In this document: positions 47,760-56,786 of the stretch, one piece after another
Layout: each line of letters starts with the position of its first letter
How positions within the stretch are numbered: the first letter of the stretch is position 1
NCBI GenBank assembly: GCA_903840415.1
Contig: CAIMFY010000063.1
Location: 1-64,000 of the forward strand
Length of the DNA stretch: 64,000 nt
From: an uncultured Opitutia bacterium
GTDB lineage: Bacteria; Verrucomicrobiota; Verrucomicrobiia; Opitutales; Opitutaceae
Direction of reading: 5' to 3'
Translations under genes and position numbers: made by a program
The notes under the pieces: generated by a model
The model's input: only the letters and a program-made list of their open reading frames with translations
Told to the model about the DNA's origin: nothing
Databases searched by the model: none

Positions 47760-49517
47760 ATGCCGCCCAAGCCTACCCCTGTCGCCAGCGCCGATGGCAT
47801 GCTGCCCGAGCTGTTCGACCGCATGATTGCGGCGAAGCAGCTCACGGCCACCGACGCCCGCTCCTACGTCGCCCAAAATTTCGCCGCCGGCGAACCGACC
47901 GAAGAAAGCGTCCTCCGCTGGCTTGCGAAGGAATACGGCGTAGGCTTCGCCGCGCTCGATGAACTCGAGCCCGACAAACAGGTGCTCTCGCTTTTTCCCG
48001 CGCGGCTCCTCCTGCGCGATGAACTCCTCCCGCTCCGCCGCATCGACAACCAGATCGAGATCGCCACTAGCCGCCTCTTCGCCACGCAGGGGCTCGATGG
48101 CCTGAAAGCCCTCACCGGGCTGCGCCTGAAGCCGGTGCTCGCACCGACCGAAGTCATCCAGCGCGAGATGAAAAAGCGCCTCGGCGTCGGCGCCGACACC
48201 ATCGACACGCTCGATGAGGAAAGCGGCCTGCAAGTCCTCGACGACAGCGGCGGCACCAACGACACCAATCTCGACGAAGCCGCCGAAGACGCCTCGATCA
48301 TCCGCTTCGTCAACCAAGTCCTCAAAGACGCGATCGATCTGCGCGCTTCCGACATCCACCTCGAACCGTTCGAGGACGAACTGCGCATCCGCTACCGCAT
48401 CGACGGTGTGCTCCAGGAAGTGCCCGTCCCCGCGCAGGTGAAGCGCTTCCAGCCCGCCATCGGTGCGCGCGTTAAAATTCTCAGCCACCTCAACATCGCC
48501 GAGAAACGCCTCCCGCAGGACGGCCGCATCAAGGTTCGCATCGACGACGCCGAGGTCGACATCCGCGTCTCCGTTATTCCGATGCTCCACGGCGAGGCGG
48601 TCGTCATGCGCCTCCTGCGCCAGAACAAATCGCTCCTCGGCGCCCGCGAGCTCGGCATGGGCGCCCGTGAACTCGCCTGCCTCGAGCGCGTCCTCCAGCT
48701 CCCGCACGGCATCGTCCTCGTCACTGGCCCCACCGGCAGCGGCAAGACCTCCACGCTCTACACCGCCCTCCACGAAATCAACGACTCCGAGCGCAAAATC
48801 ATCACCATTGAGGATCCGATCGAATACCAGCTCAAGGGCGTGAACCAGATCCAAGTGAACGAGAAATCCGGCCTCACGTTTGCCCGCGGCCTGCGTTCCA
48901 TTCTCCGCCACGATCCCGACGTCATTCTCATCGGCGAAATCCGCGATCAGGAAACCGCCCAGATCGCCGTGCAGGCGTCGCTCACCGGTCACTTGGTGTT
49001 TTCCACGCTCCATACCAACGACGCCGCCGGCGCGCTCACGCGCCTCGTCGACATGGGCATTGAGCCTTATCTCGTCGCGTCGTCGCTCGAAGCCGTGCTC
49101 GCCCAGCGCCTCGTGCGGCTCCTTTGCCCGCAGTGCAAGGTGGTCGATACCTCGCCAACCGCGAGCACCTACAAAGTCAAACTCGGCCTCGCGCCCGACA
49201 CCGTCGTTTACCACGCCGTCGGCTGCCGCGAATGCCGCCAGACCGGCTACCACGGCCGCCGTGCGATCTTCGAGTGGATGGACACCAACAACGAAATTCG
49301 CCAACTGCTCCTAAAAAACGCCTCCACGGATCTGATCCGCGAAGCCGCCTGCCGCAACGGTATGAAGACGCTCGCCGAAGACGGCCGCCGCCTCGTCGAG
49401 GCCGGCGTGACGACGATGGAGGAAGTGTTGAGCGTCACGACCGTTCACGAAATGGCGCCAACCATGCCGCCTCCCGCCGCGCCGGCCGAGCCGGTGACGG
49501 CCCGCAAGGCGCACTGA
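47760..49517 (+). CDS. gspE: type II secretion / type IV pilus assembly ATPase
   Basis: Protein of 585 residues. The N-terminal T2SSE_N domain (VLRWLAKEYGVGFAALDELE) is followed by the hexameric ATPase core. This has RASDIHLEPFEDELRIRYRI, Walker A GPTGSGKTSTLYTAL near residue 322, the Asp box ITIEDPIEYQLKGVNQIQV, Walker B DVILIGEIRDQETAQIA and the His box THLVFSTLHTND-like GHLVFSTLHTNDA. The zinc-binding four-Cys motif CPQCK...CREC is near 455-488. It drives pseudopilus assembly at the inner membrane. It starts 7 bp after the Gly-rich gene and is followed by gspF 13 bp on. Confidence 0.95.
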   Translation: MPPKPTPVASADGMLPELFDRMIAAKQLTATDARSYVAQNFAAGEPTEESVLRWLAKEYGVGFAALDELEPDKQVLSLFPARLLLRDELLPLRRIDNQIEIATSRLFATQGLDGLKALTGLRLKPVLAPTEVIQREMKKRLGVGADTIDTLDEESGLQVLDDSGGTNDTNLDEAAEDASIIRFVNQVLKDAIDLRASDIHLEPFEDELRIRYRIDGVLQEVPVPAQVKRFQPAIGARVKILSHLNIAEKRLPQDGRIKVRIDDAEVDIRVSVIPMLHGEAVVMRLLRQNKSLLGARELGMGARELACLERVLQLPHGIVLVTGPTGSGKTSTLYTALHEINDSERKIITIEDPIEYQLKGVNQIQVNEKSGLTFARGLRSILRHDPDVILIGEIRDQETAQIAVQASLTGHLVFSTLHTNDAAGALTRLVDMGIEPYLVASSLEAVLAQRLVRLLCPQCKVVDTSPTASTYKVKLGLAPDTVVYHAVGCRECRQTGYHGRRAIFEWMDTNNEIRQLLLKNASTDLIREAACRNGMKTLAEDGRRLVEAGVTTMEEVLSVTTVHEMAPTMPPPAAPAEPVTARKAH

Positions 49518-49530
49518 GCCAAAGCCCCGT

Positions 49531-50775
49531 ATGTCCCAGTTTTCCTACAAAGCGATGCAGTCGGACGGCGCTGTCACCGTCGGAAATCTGGACGCGAACA
49601 ACCGTCACGAAGCCCTGCGCCAGATCGAAGGCCGCGGCCTCAAACCAATCAGCCTGCTCGAGGCTGCCGCGGGCGCGCCGGCCGCCAAGAACGGCACCGA
49701 GCCGCCACATTTTAACCTCTCGCTCGGCGGCCCGAAAAAAATCACGGCGCGCATCCTGGAGAATTTCACGCGCTTGCTGTCGAGCCTCCTTGCCGCGGGC
49801 GTGCCGTTCAGCCGCGCGCTGGTGATTTTGCACCGCGAGGCAGACTCGCCGGTCGCGAAGGAAAAGTGGAAGGAAATCCACGACCTCGTGATCGATGGCA
49901 TGTCGCTGTCGGATGCGATGGCGCGCTCGCCCGAGACGTTTCCGAAAGTCTACGTCGCGATGGTCGAGGCCGGCGAAACCGGCGGTTTCCTCGACGTGGT
50001 GCTCGCGCAAATCGCCGATTTTCAAGCCCGCGAAAAAGATCTGCAGTCGAAGGTCGTCACCGCGCTGATGTATCCCGCCATCCTGCTGGTGCTCGCGCTC
50101 GGCGTGCTCATTTTTCTGATGGTTTTCTTCATCCCGCGGTTCCAGCTGGTCTTCGCCGGCTTCAACGCCGAGCTGCCGCTGCTCACCCAGATGATCATCA
50201 ACACGAGTCACATCATCCGCAGTTACGGGCTCTTCGTCGCGGCGGGATTGGGTGTGGGGATTTACTCACTGCGCACGTGGTTCAAATCTGAGACGGGCCG
50301 CCGCGCCTGGGAAGGTTTCATCCTGAAGCTGCCGCAAGTCGGCCCGCTGCTCGCGCAGTTTGCGATGGCGCGTTTCTGCCGGATGCTCGGCACGCTCCTC
50401 GGCGCCGGCGTGCCGCTGGTCAACGCCCTCAACGTCGCCCGCCGCTCCATCGGCAACCAGATTCTCGTCGATGCCGTCTCCGATTCGATCGACCGCGTGA
50501 AGGAGGGCAAGGCTCTCGGCGCGAGCCTCGCCCGCAACCGCGCCCTCTTCCCCGGCGCGATCATCGAGATGATTTCGGTCGCCGAGGAAAGCGGCCGGCT
50601 CGACACCGAACTGCTCCGCATCGCCAACGTCACCGAAAGCGATCTCGACCGGCAGTTGAAGACCGTGGTCGCGCTCGCGGAGCCGCTGATGCTGTTCCTG
50701 ATCGCGGCCTTCATCGGCACGATATTCATCGGCATGGTCTACCCGATTTTCTCTCTCCAAGATCACATCAAATAA
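49531..50775 (+). CDS. gspF: type II secretion inner-membrane platform protein
   Basis: Protein of 414 residues. The N-terminal piece FSYKAMQSDGAVTVGNLDAN is the GspF opening. Two T2SSF domains follow (ILENFTRLLSSLLAAGVPFS; RFCRMLGTLLGAGVPLVNAL), with VEAGETGGFLDVVLAQIADF and VAEESGRLDTELLRIANVTE as the matching repeats. Three membrane helices are visible, the last being AEPLMLFLIAAFIGTIFIGM. It forms the inner-membrane platform on which GspE acts. gspG starts 8 bp later. Confidence 0.95.
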   Translation: MSQFSYKAMQSDGAVTVGNLDANNRHEALRQIEGRGLKPISLLEAAAGAPAAKNGTEPPHFNLSLGGPKKITARILENFTRLLSSLLAAGVPFSRALVILHREADSPVAKEKWKEIHDLVIDGMSLSDAMARSPETFPKVYVAMVEAGETGGFLDVVLAQIADFQAREKDLQSKVVTALMYPAILLVLALGVLIFLMVFFIPRFQLVFAGFNAELPLLTQMIINTSHIIRSYGLFVAAGLGVGIYSLRTWFKSETGRRAWEGFILKLPQVGPLLAQFAMARFCRMLGTLLGAGVPLVNALNVARRSIGNQILVDAVSDSIDRVKEGKALGASLARNRALFPGAIIEMISVAEESGRLDTELLRIANVTESDLDRQLKTVVALAEPLMLFLIAAFIGTIFIGMVYPIFSLQDHIK

Positions 50776-50783
50776 ATTCACCC

Positions 50784-51236
50784 ATGAAACTGGAACATTC
50801 GCTCGCTCGCCGTCGCCTCGCGTCCGCTCGCGGGTTCACACTCGTTGAACTCCTGCTCGTCCTCGTCATCCTCGGCATCCTCGCCGCGCTCGTGTTGCCC
50901 AAGTTCACCGGCCGCACCGAGCAGGCGCGCGTGACCGCGGCCCAGACGCAAATCTCCACCTTCGGCACCGCGCTTGATGCCTATGAGGTCGACACCGGCA
51001 GCTATCCGCGCGGCCAGAACGGGCTCAACGCCCTCGTCGTGCAGCCCTCTGACGTCACCAACTGGCGCGGGCCTTACCTCAAGAGCGACATCCCGCTCGA
51101 TCCGTGGGGGCACCCCTACATTTACGAGTATCCCGGCAAGGTGAACCCCAGCGGCTACGACATCCGCTCGATGGGCCCGGACGGCCAGTCCGGCACGGCC
51201 GACGACATCTTTAATGCCGCCATCACGACACGTTAA
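50784..51236 (+). CDS. gspG: major pseudopilin
   Basis: Protein of 150 residues. The prepilin leader ends at RG with cleavage before FTLVELLLVLVILGILAALV, where Phe+1 and Glu+5 are conserved. The GspG pattern follows: VLPKFTGRTEQARVTAAQTQ, TALDAYEVDTGSYPRGQNGL, and a calcium-loop-like end WGHPYIYEYPGK, then DIRSMGPDGQSGTADDIFNA. It is the main subunit of the pseudopilus. A prepilin peptidase (GspO/PilD) is not in the window. The end overlaps gspH by 23 bp. Confidence 0.95.
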   Translation: MKLEHSLARRRLASARGFTLVELLLVLVILGILAALVLPKFTGRTEQARVTAAQTQISTFGTALDAYEVDTGSYPRGQNGLNALVVQPSDVTNWRGPYLKSDIPLDPWGHPYIYEYPGKVNPSGYDIRSMGPDGQSGTADDIFNAAITTR

Positions 51237-51765
51237 ACTCCGCCGCTTTCCCGCGCGCGCCTTCACGCTGATCGAACTGATCGTCGTGATGGCGCTGCTT
51301 GTCATCGGTGCGGCGATGGTCATGCCGCGGATGATTTCGTTTTTCCGTGGCCGGGCGCTGAGCTTGGAGGCGCGGCGGATGCTCGCGCTGGTGAACTACG
51401 CGCAGAGCCGCGCCGTGTCCGAAGGCGTGCCGGTCGTGCTCTGGTTCAATCCCGCCAACTCCACCTACGGGCAAAATGTTCAGACCGGCTTCGTCGATGC
51501 CGACGGCCACGCGTCGAGCTTCGCGCTCGAATCGAGTCTGACGCTCGATGCGCCGGTCAAGGACTCCCCGGCGGTCTCGGAGTTGGGCGATGAAAAAATG
51601 GGCCTGCCCGAAGGCTTGCCCACGATTCGTTTCACGCCCGACGGCTTCTACGATTGGTCCAGCGTGACCAAGCTCGTCATCCACCAAGGCACGGAGGCGG
51701 CGCTCCAACTCGTGCCGACGGCCAACCGGCTCAGTTATGAAATTCTCCCCTTCACCGCGAACTGA
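51214..51765 (+). CDS. gspH: minor pseudopilin GspH-like
   Basis: Protein of 183 residues. Leader MPPSRHVKLRRFPARA is followed by FTLIELIVVMALLVIGAAMV; the residue before the cleavage point is Ala and not the usual Gly. A GspH-type body is seen (SLEARRMLALVNYAQSRAVS; EGVPVVLWFNPANSTYGQN; GLPTIRFTPDGFYDWSSVTK). It probably sits near the pseudopilus tip with GspI, J and K. The gene overlaps gspG by 23 bp and gspI by 29 bp. Confidence 0.88.
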   Translation: MPPSRHVKLRRFPARAFTLIELIVVMALLVIGAAMVMPRMISFFRGRALSLEARRMLALVNYAQSRAVSEGVPVVLWFNPANSTYGQNVQTGFVDADGHASSFALESSLTLDAPVKDSPAVSELGDEKMGLPEGLPTIRFTPDGFYDWSSVTKLVIHQGTEAALQLVPTANRLSYEILPFTAN

Positions 51766-52162
51766 CCGCTGCCGCGCGTTCACGCTGGTCGAGGTGCTCG
51801 CCGCGCTCCTCGTGATGGCGATCGTGATTCCTGTCGCGATGCAGGGCATGAGCATCGCCAGCCGCGCGGGCATCGCCGGCCAGCGCAAGGCGGCCGCCAT
51901 GCGCATCGCCGAGCGCGTGCTCAACGAAGAGTTCGTCACCGGCCAGTTGCTCCAGAGTTCCTCCAGCGGCACTATCACCGAAGGCGAAACGGCTTATCCG
52001 TGGACGCTCCAGTCCGACGCCTGGCCGACCGACGCCATGACGCAGGTCACCGTCACGGTGACATTCACCGTGCAGGGCAATGATTATCACGTCAGCGCGA
52101 GCACGCTCTTCGATCCGGCGACGATCGGCGCGACCACCACCACGACCACGACGACTCCATGA
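51737..52162 (+). CDS. gspI: minor pseudopilin GspI-like
   Basis: Protein of 141 residues. The leader MKFSPSPRTDRCRA precedes FTLVEVLAALLVMAIVIPVA, again with Ala at -1. The short body fits GspI (GIAGQRKAAAMRIAERVLNE; YPWTLQSDAWPTDAMTQVTV) and ends in a run of threonines (TTTTTTTP). It overlaps gspH by 29 bp and gspJ by 4 bp, so these genes are translated as a coupled set. Confidence 0.88.
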   Translation: MKFSPSPRTDRCRAFTLVEVLAALLVMAIVIPVAMQGMSIASRAGIAGQRKAAAMRIAERVLNEEFVTGQLLQSSSSGTITEGETAYPWTLQSDAWPTDAMTQVTVTVTFTVQGNDYHVSASTLFDPATIGATTTTTTTTP

Positions 52163-52866
52163 AGCGCCGTCCGACCAGTTCCTTGCGCTCGCGCCGCGGC
52201 TTCACGCTGCTGGAGTTGCTCGTCGCGACCGCCGTCGGCGCGATCGTGCTGCTGGTCATCAACGCGACCTTTTTCGGCGCGCTGCGCCTGAGCAACACCA
52301 CGCACGATCGCATCGCCACCGATTTAGAAGTGCAGCGCGCGCTTGGCATCATCCGGCGCGATCTCGCGGGCATCATGCTCCCGGGCGGCGTGCTCTCGGG
52401 TCAGCTGCAGACCACGCTGGCGAGCTCGCTCACCCAAGGCACCTACGGCGATCAAGTCGGCCCCGACCTCTACACCAACACCGGAAAAGTGGACGGCTGG
52501 AATCCGTTTTCCGATGTGCAGATGGTCGACTACTATCTCGCGCCCGCGACGGACGGCGGGAAAAACCGCAGCCTCGTCCGCGCCGTCACGCGCAACCTCC
52601 TGCCCGTCCAGACCACGACGCCCGACATGCAGACTCTGATTCCGAACGTCACCGACGCCGTGATCGATTATTACGACGGCACGGAGTGGACCGAGGCATG
52701 GGATTCCACCGTCACCGCCACGCTGCCGACCGCGATCCGTTTTCAGATCACACTCGCCAGCGCCACGCCCAACCAAACGGCCACGCCGCCCATCACCCTC
52801 GTCGTGCCAGTGATGGTCATGACGTCAGCGAGCCAGACCGCGGCAACCGCCGCCGCCGGACAATGA
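52159..52866 (+). CDS. gspJ: minor pseudopilin GspJ-like
   Basis: Protein of 235 residues. Leader MKRRPTSSLRSRRG precedes FTLLELLVATAVGAIVLLVI with the normal Gly at -1 and Glu at +5. The body (SNTTHDRIATDLEVQRALGI, IRRDLAGIMLPGGVLSG) has the long GspJ beta-domain. The C-terminus is Thr/Ala-rich (SASQTAATAAAGQ). Start and stop overlap both neighbours by 4 bases. Confidence 0.88.
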   Translation: MKRRPTSSLRSRRGFTLLELLVATAVGAIVLLVINATFFGALRLSNTTHDRIATDLEVQRALGIIRRDLAGIMLPGGVLSGQLQTTLASSLTQGTYGDQVGPDLYTNTGKVDGWNPFSDVQMVDYYLAPATDGGKNRSLVRAVTRNLLPVQTTTPDMQTLIPNVTDAVIDYYDGTEWTEAWDSTVTATLPTAIRFQITLASATPNQTATPPITLVVPVMVMTSASQTAATAAAGQ

Positions 52867-54221
52867 AGCGCCGCTCCGCAACGCTCGCCGCCACCCGCGG
52901 CTCGGTGCTGATCATCGTCCTATGGATCTGTCTCGGGCTGGTCGCGCTCACGCTTTATTTCGCCAACTCGATGAGCTCCGAACTCCGCGCCGCCGACAAC
53001 CGCGCCGTAGAGGTCGCCGCGCGCCAAGCCGTCGCCGGCGGCGAGCGTTACGCCGCCTACATTCTCACCAACTTCGCCGCCAACGGCGTCGTGCCCGACC
53101 CAACGATCAACTCCTACCAGACCGAAAATCTCCCGGTCGGCGACGCGAGTTTCTGGTTCATCGGCCGCGATCCCAACGCGACGGCCACCGCCGAGCCCGT
53201 GTTCGGTCTCGTGGACGAGGCGTCGAAAATCAACCTCAACACCGCGAACCTCGCGATGCTCGAAAACCTGCCGAACATGACGCCCGACCTCGCCGCGGCG
53301 ATCATCGCGTGGCGGACGCCGACCGCACAGTCCGGCTCCAGCAACGACGCCAGCAACACCTATGCGGCTCTCACTCCGCCGCGGCTCAATAAGGGCGCCC
53401 GGTTTGAGACCGTCGACGAACTTCGCCTCGTTTACGGTGCCACTCTCGATCTCCTGCTCGGCGAAGACACCAACCGCAACGGCGCCCTCGATACGAACGA
53501 GGACGACAGCGATCAGTCGCCGCCGCATGACAATCAGGATGGCCAGTTGCAGCCGGGATTTTTCGAATACGTCACCGTTTACAGCGCGCAGCCCAACACC
53601 CGCGCCACCGGCGGGCGCCGCATCGACATTTCGACGCCGCAAAGCCGCACCCAGAACTTGGAGCCATATCTCCGTCGGCAACTGAATGCCGCGCGGGCGA
53701 CCGATATCATCCGTCGCCTCGGTAACAACAACCTGCGCAGTGTCGCGGAATTTTATGCGCTGAGTGGATTGAGCGCCGACGAATTCGCGCCGATGCACAC
53801 GAACCTCACCGTCACACAGGGTGCTGCGACCAACGGCCTCATCAACGTCAACACCGCCTGCGCGACCGTGCTCGCCTGCATCCCCGGGATCGGCGCGGCC
53901 AACGCCACGCAGATCGTGGCCTATCGCGTCGCCAACCCGACGCTCCTCACTTCCTTCGCGTGGCTGTTGCCCATCATCGGCCGCGCGGCGTTCATGCAGG
54001 CCGGACCCTACATCACGGATCAGTCCTACCAGTTTTCGGTGGATGTCGCCGCCGTGGGCAAGAACGGCCGCGGCTACTGCCGCGAGAAAGTGGTCTTCGA
54101 TCTCAGCAAGGGCACGCCACGCATGATTTATCGCCAGGACCTCAGCGCCTACGGCTGGGCCTTGGGCGCCACCGCGCGGCAGACGCTCAAAGCTGCGCAG
54201 AACCAGAACTCGTCATCATGA
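52863..54221 (+). CDS. gspK: minor pseudopilin GspK-like (tip subunit)
   Basis: Protein of 452 residues from ATG 52863, overlapping gspJ by 4 bases; the frame is open far upstream but antisense to coding logic. Leader MKRRSATLAATRG precedes SVLIIVLWICLGLVALTLYF. The Glu at +5 is absent, which is typical of GspK. The large body includes SAM-like helix-hairpin-helix pieces (LINVNTACATVLACIPGIGA). An inserted Asp-rich loop (EDTNRNGALDTNEDDSDQSP) looks like a calcium-binding dockerin/EF-hand-like turn. It probably caps the pseudopilus with GspI and GspJ. Confidence 0.9.
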   Translation: MKRRSATLAATRGSVLIIVLWICLGLVALTLYFANSMSSELRAADNRAVEVAARQAVAGGERYAAYILTNFAANGVVPDPTINSYQTENLPVGDASFWFIGRDPNATATAEPVFGLVDEASKINLNTANLAMLENLPNMTPDLAAAIIAWRTPTAQSGSSNDASNTYAALTPPRLNKGARFETVDELRLVYGATLDLLLGEDTNRNGALDTNEDDSDQSPPHDNQDGQLQPGFFEYVTVYSAQPNTRATGGRRIDISTPQSRTQNLEPYLRRQLNAARATDIIRRLGNNNLRSVAEFYALSGLSADEFAPMHTNLTVTQGAATNGLINVNTACATVLACIPGIGAANATQIVAYRVANPTLLTSFAWLLPIIGRAAFMQAGPYITDQSYQFSVDVAAVGKNGRGYCREKVVFDLSKGTPRMIYRQDLSAYGWALGATARQTLKAAQNQNSSS

Positions 54222-55621
54222 AATGGATCGCAAAAAAACGGACGAACTCCGTGCTCGGACTGAATCTCGCCGACGGCCAGTTGCGCGCCTTTCACGTGGC
54301 ACGCGTCAAGGGCGCTCTCGAGGTGGTGAAGTCCACCACGGCCGCGCTGACGCTCGACCTCCAGCATCCGGAGGCGGAGCTGATTGGGCGCGAAATCAAG
54401 AATCACCTCGATGCCGCCGGGATTCGCGAGCGGTCGTGCGTCGTGGCGCTGCCCGCCAGCTGGATCATGAGCCAGCACACGAAGGTGCCGGAACTTTCGC
54501 CGGAGGATCTGAACAGTTTCCTGCAGCTCGAAGCCGAGAAGGGTTTTCCCTGTGACCTTGCGCAGTTGCAGATCGCGCGATCATTTTGCCGGGTCGGCGA
54601 GGTGGCGTATGTCACGCAGCTCGCCGTGCGCAAGGAGCAGATCGATCAACTCGCTGCTGTGTTGCGCGCCGCCGGGCTGAAGCCGGTGAGTTTTTCGCTC
54701 GGGCTAACCGCGTTGCAGGAGGCGGTGCCGGCGGCTGGCGCGGGCCACATTACCGTGGCCGTCGAGCCGAAGGGCGCCGCGTTGCTGATCGCCGCCGGTG
54801 GCGGGATCGCGGCGTTTCGCACCTGCGAGGCGACGATCGAATCCGAGGCGGGTGAAAACGTGATCAACGCCGGCGTGGTCGCCCGCGAGCTGCGCATCAC
54901 GCTAGAGCAGGTGCCAGTCGAACTGCGCGCGGGCTTGCGCCAACTCGCGCTGTGCGGCGACGAGGCGATGGTGCGGCAGTTGACGGACAGCCTGGCTGAG
55001 TGGGCGGACACGGCCCGGCTTGCGATCACTCGGGCCGGCGCGGCGAATCGCGCGCTGGGCGAGCAGTTGGCGGAGCGCCTCGCCGTGGTCTGGCTCGAGC
55101 GCGGCGCGAGCGCGTTGGAATTTTTGCCGCGGCGCGCCGGTCGCTGGTCCACCCTGCTCGCGCGCTACAATTCCAAGCGGCTCGCCACCGCGGGTTTCGC
55201 CGTCGCCGGTCTCCTGCTGGTGGCGATCGGCGCGTTTGGCTGGCAGGAATTCCGCCGCTGGTCGCTACTCTCCGAGTGGGGCGCGATGCAGGCGCAGGTC
55301 ACGGAGCTCGAGACGGTGCAGTCCCGCATCCACGAATTCCGGCCGTGGTATGACACCACATTTCACAATCTCAGCATTCTGCGGCGCGTGACGGAGTGTT
55401 TCCCCGACAACGGCAGCGTGACAGCGAAATCCTTCGAGATCCACGGCATCTCCAGCGTCAGCATCACCGGCACGGCGCGGGACAACGCGGCGCTGTTGCG
55501 CACGATGGAGCAGCTGCGCAAGGCGCGGGAAATCCAGAGCCTCAAGGTCGAGCAAATCCACGGCAAGGCGCCGCTGCAGTTCACGTTTTCCTTCCGCTGG
55601 AACAGCAATTCCGGATCATGA
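54218..55621 (+). CDS. gspL: GspL-like protein with PilM/PilN layout
   Basis: Protein of 467 residues from ATG 54218. The N-terminal actin-like fold resembles PilM (SVLGLNLADGQLRAFHVARV; RSCVVALPASWIMSQHTKVP; FLQLEAEKGFPCDLAQLQIA). One helix near residue 325 (LATAGFAVAGLLLVAIGAFG) is followed by a PilN-like ferredoxin domain (SVTAKSFEIHGISSVSITGT, LRTMEQLRKAREIQSLKVEQ). The fused order cytosolic-membrane-periplasmic is that of GspL, which links GspE to the envelope parts. Coupled by 4-base overlaps to gspK and gspM. Confidence 0.85.
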   Translation: MKWIAKKRTNSVLGLNLADGQLRAFHVARVKGALEVVKSTTAALTLDLQHPEAELIGREIKNHLDAAGIRERSCVVALPASWIMSQHTKVPELSPEDLNSFLQLEAEKGFPCDLAQLQIARSFCRVGEVAYVTQLAVRKEQIDQLAAVLRAAGLKPVSFSLGLTALQEAVPAAGAGHITVAVEPKGAALLIAAGGGIAAFRTCEATIESEAGENVINAGVVARELRITLEQVPVELRAGLRQLALCGDEAMVRQLTDSLAEWADTARLAITRAGAANRALGEQLAERLAVVWLERGASALEFLPRRAGRWSTLLARYNSKRLATAGFAVAGLLLVAIGAFGWQEFRRWSLLSEWGAMQAQVTELETVQSRIHEFRPWYDTTFHNLSILRRVTECFPDNGSVTAKSFEIHGISSVSITGTARDNAALLRTMEQLRKAREIQSLKVEQIHGKAPLQFTFSFRWNSNSGS

Positions 55622-56166
55622 AACTTAACCTCCCCAACCGCCAGCGCCTCCTCGTCATCGTCGCCGGTGCGGGCCTGCTCCTGCTGATCCTTGATCGGAT
55701 CGTGTTCACGCCGCTCGGCGACCTCTGGCAGGCGCATGCCACCGAGATTGTGCATCTCGGCAACGCCGTCGCCACCGGTCGCAGCGAGATCGCGCGCGCG
55801 AGCCAGACCCAGCGCGTCTGGACCGAGATGCAGTCCGGCGCGCTCCCGAAGGATCCGGCGCAGGCCGAACAGGATTTGATCTCGGCATTCGATACTTGGG
55901 GACACCTGAGCAACATCGAGCTCGGCTCCATCAAACCCCAGTGGAAGGCTGGCGCGACGGATCGCTACTCGCTGCTCGAATGCCGTGTGGATGCCACCGG
56001 CTCGATCGCGACGTTGAGCCGGTTCTTGTATGAGTTGGAAAAATCGCCGCTGGCGCTGCGCGTCGACTCTGTCGAGCTGAGTTCGCGCGATGACAATGGC
56101 CAGAAACTTGGCCTCGCGCTGATCGTCAGCGGCCTGCGGTTGGCGCCACTGGAGGGAAGACTATGA
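55618..56166 (+). CDS. gspM: GspM/PilO-like assembly protein
   Basis: Protein of 182 residues from ATG 55618. A cytosolic stub and one helix (RLLVIVAGAGLLLLILDRIV) precede a periplasmic coiled coil and a ferredoxin-like domain (DRYSLLECRVDATGSIATLS; RFLYELEKSPLALRVDSVEL; LGLALIVSGLRLAPLEG). This is the common shape of GspM and PilO, which pair with GspL and PilN. Position directly after gspL supports the call. Overlaps both neighbours by 4 bases. Confidence 0.8.
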   Translation: MKLNLPNRQRLLVIVAGAGLLLLILDRIVFTPLGDLWQAHATEIVHLGNAVATGRSEIARASQTQRVWTEMQSGALPKDPAQAEQDLISAFDTWGHLSNIELGSIKPQWKAGATDRYSLLECRVDATGSIATLSRFLYELEKSPLALRVDSVELSSRDDNGQKLGLALIVSGLRLAPLEGRL

Positions 56167-56786
56167 GCGCCCGCGCCTCCGCTCCGTCCGCTCGTCGGTG
56201 TCACGCCGTCCTCGCAATCGTCGGGATTCTCCTCGCCGCCGCCGCCCGCGCCGCCGATCCGCAGGCGCCGGTCGCCGCGCCGGTTGTAACGGTCGCACCG
56301 CGCGCGATGGCGAGCTACGATACTTTCCGACTCATCGGTGACCGGAACATTTTCAACCCCAACCGCGTCGGCCGCACCCGCAATTCGGATGTGCCCCAAC
56401 CGCGCGTCGACACGATTTCGTTCGTCGGCACGATGAATTACGAGAAGGGCTTGTTCGCGTTCTTCGACGGCTCGGATGCCAACTACCGCAAGGCGCTGCA
56501 AGAGGGCGGCACCATCGCCCAATACACGGTGACGCGCATCCAGCCCAACAGCGTCGAACTCATGCGGGACAAGAAACCGCTGACGCTGCAAGTCGCCGAC
56601 CAACTCCGCCGGCCCGATGGTGGCGATTGGGGAGTGGTGGTCGGCAGCGTGGTTCGCAGTGAAGCGAGCGCCGCCGAAGCCGCCGCCGCGACTGATCCCA
56701 GTGTGCCTGTAATCACGATACCTTCCGACGCTTCCGACACTCTCAAACGCCTGATGGAGCAAAGACAGAAACAACTGAAACAATGA
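56163..56786 (+). CDS. GspC/PilP-like periplasmic connector
   Basis: Protein of 207 residues. A signal-anchor helix (AVLAIVGILLAAAARAA) is followed by TFRLIGDRNIFNPNRVG, which resembles the R-N-I/L-F start of GspC homology regions, and by an SH3-like small beta domain (TISFVGTMNYEKGLFAFFDG; GTIAQYTVTRIQPNSVELMR). GspC and PilP link the inner-membrane platform to the secretin N0 domain. The gene sits directly before the secretin genes, as expected. The C-terminal Lys/Gln-rich helix (LKRLMEQRQKQLKQ) is unusual. Confidence 0.65.
   Translation: MSARASAPSARRCHAVLAIVGILLAAAARAADPQAPVAAPVVTVAPRAMASYDTFRLIGDRNIFNPNRVGRTRNSDVPQPRVDTISFVGTMNYEKGLFAFFDGSDANYRKALQEGGTIAQYTVTRIQPNSVELMRDKKPLTLQVADQLRRPDGGDWGVVVGSVVRSEASAAEAAAATDPSVPVITIPSDASDTLKRLMEQRQKQLKQ

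Noticed and set aside
47703-49304. Open frame of about 530 codons on the minus strand
   Set aside because: It is antisense to gspE, whose Walker and zinc motifs leave no doubt about the coding strand.
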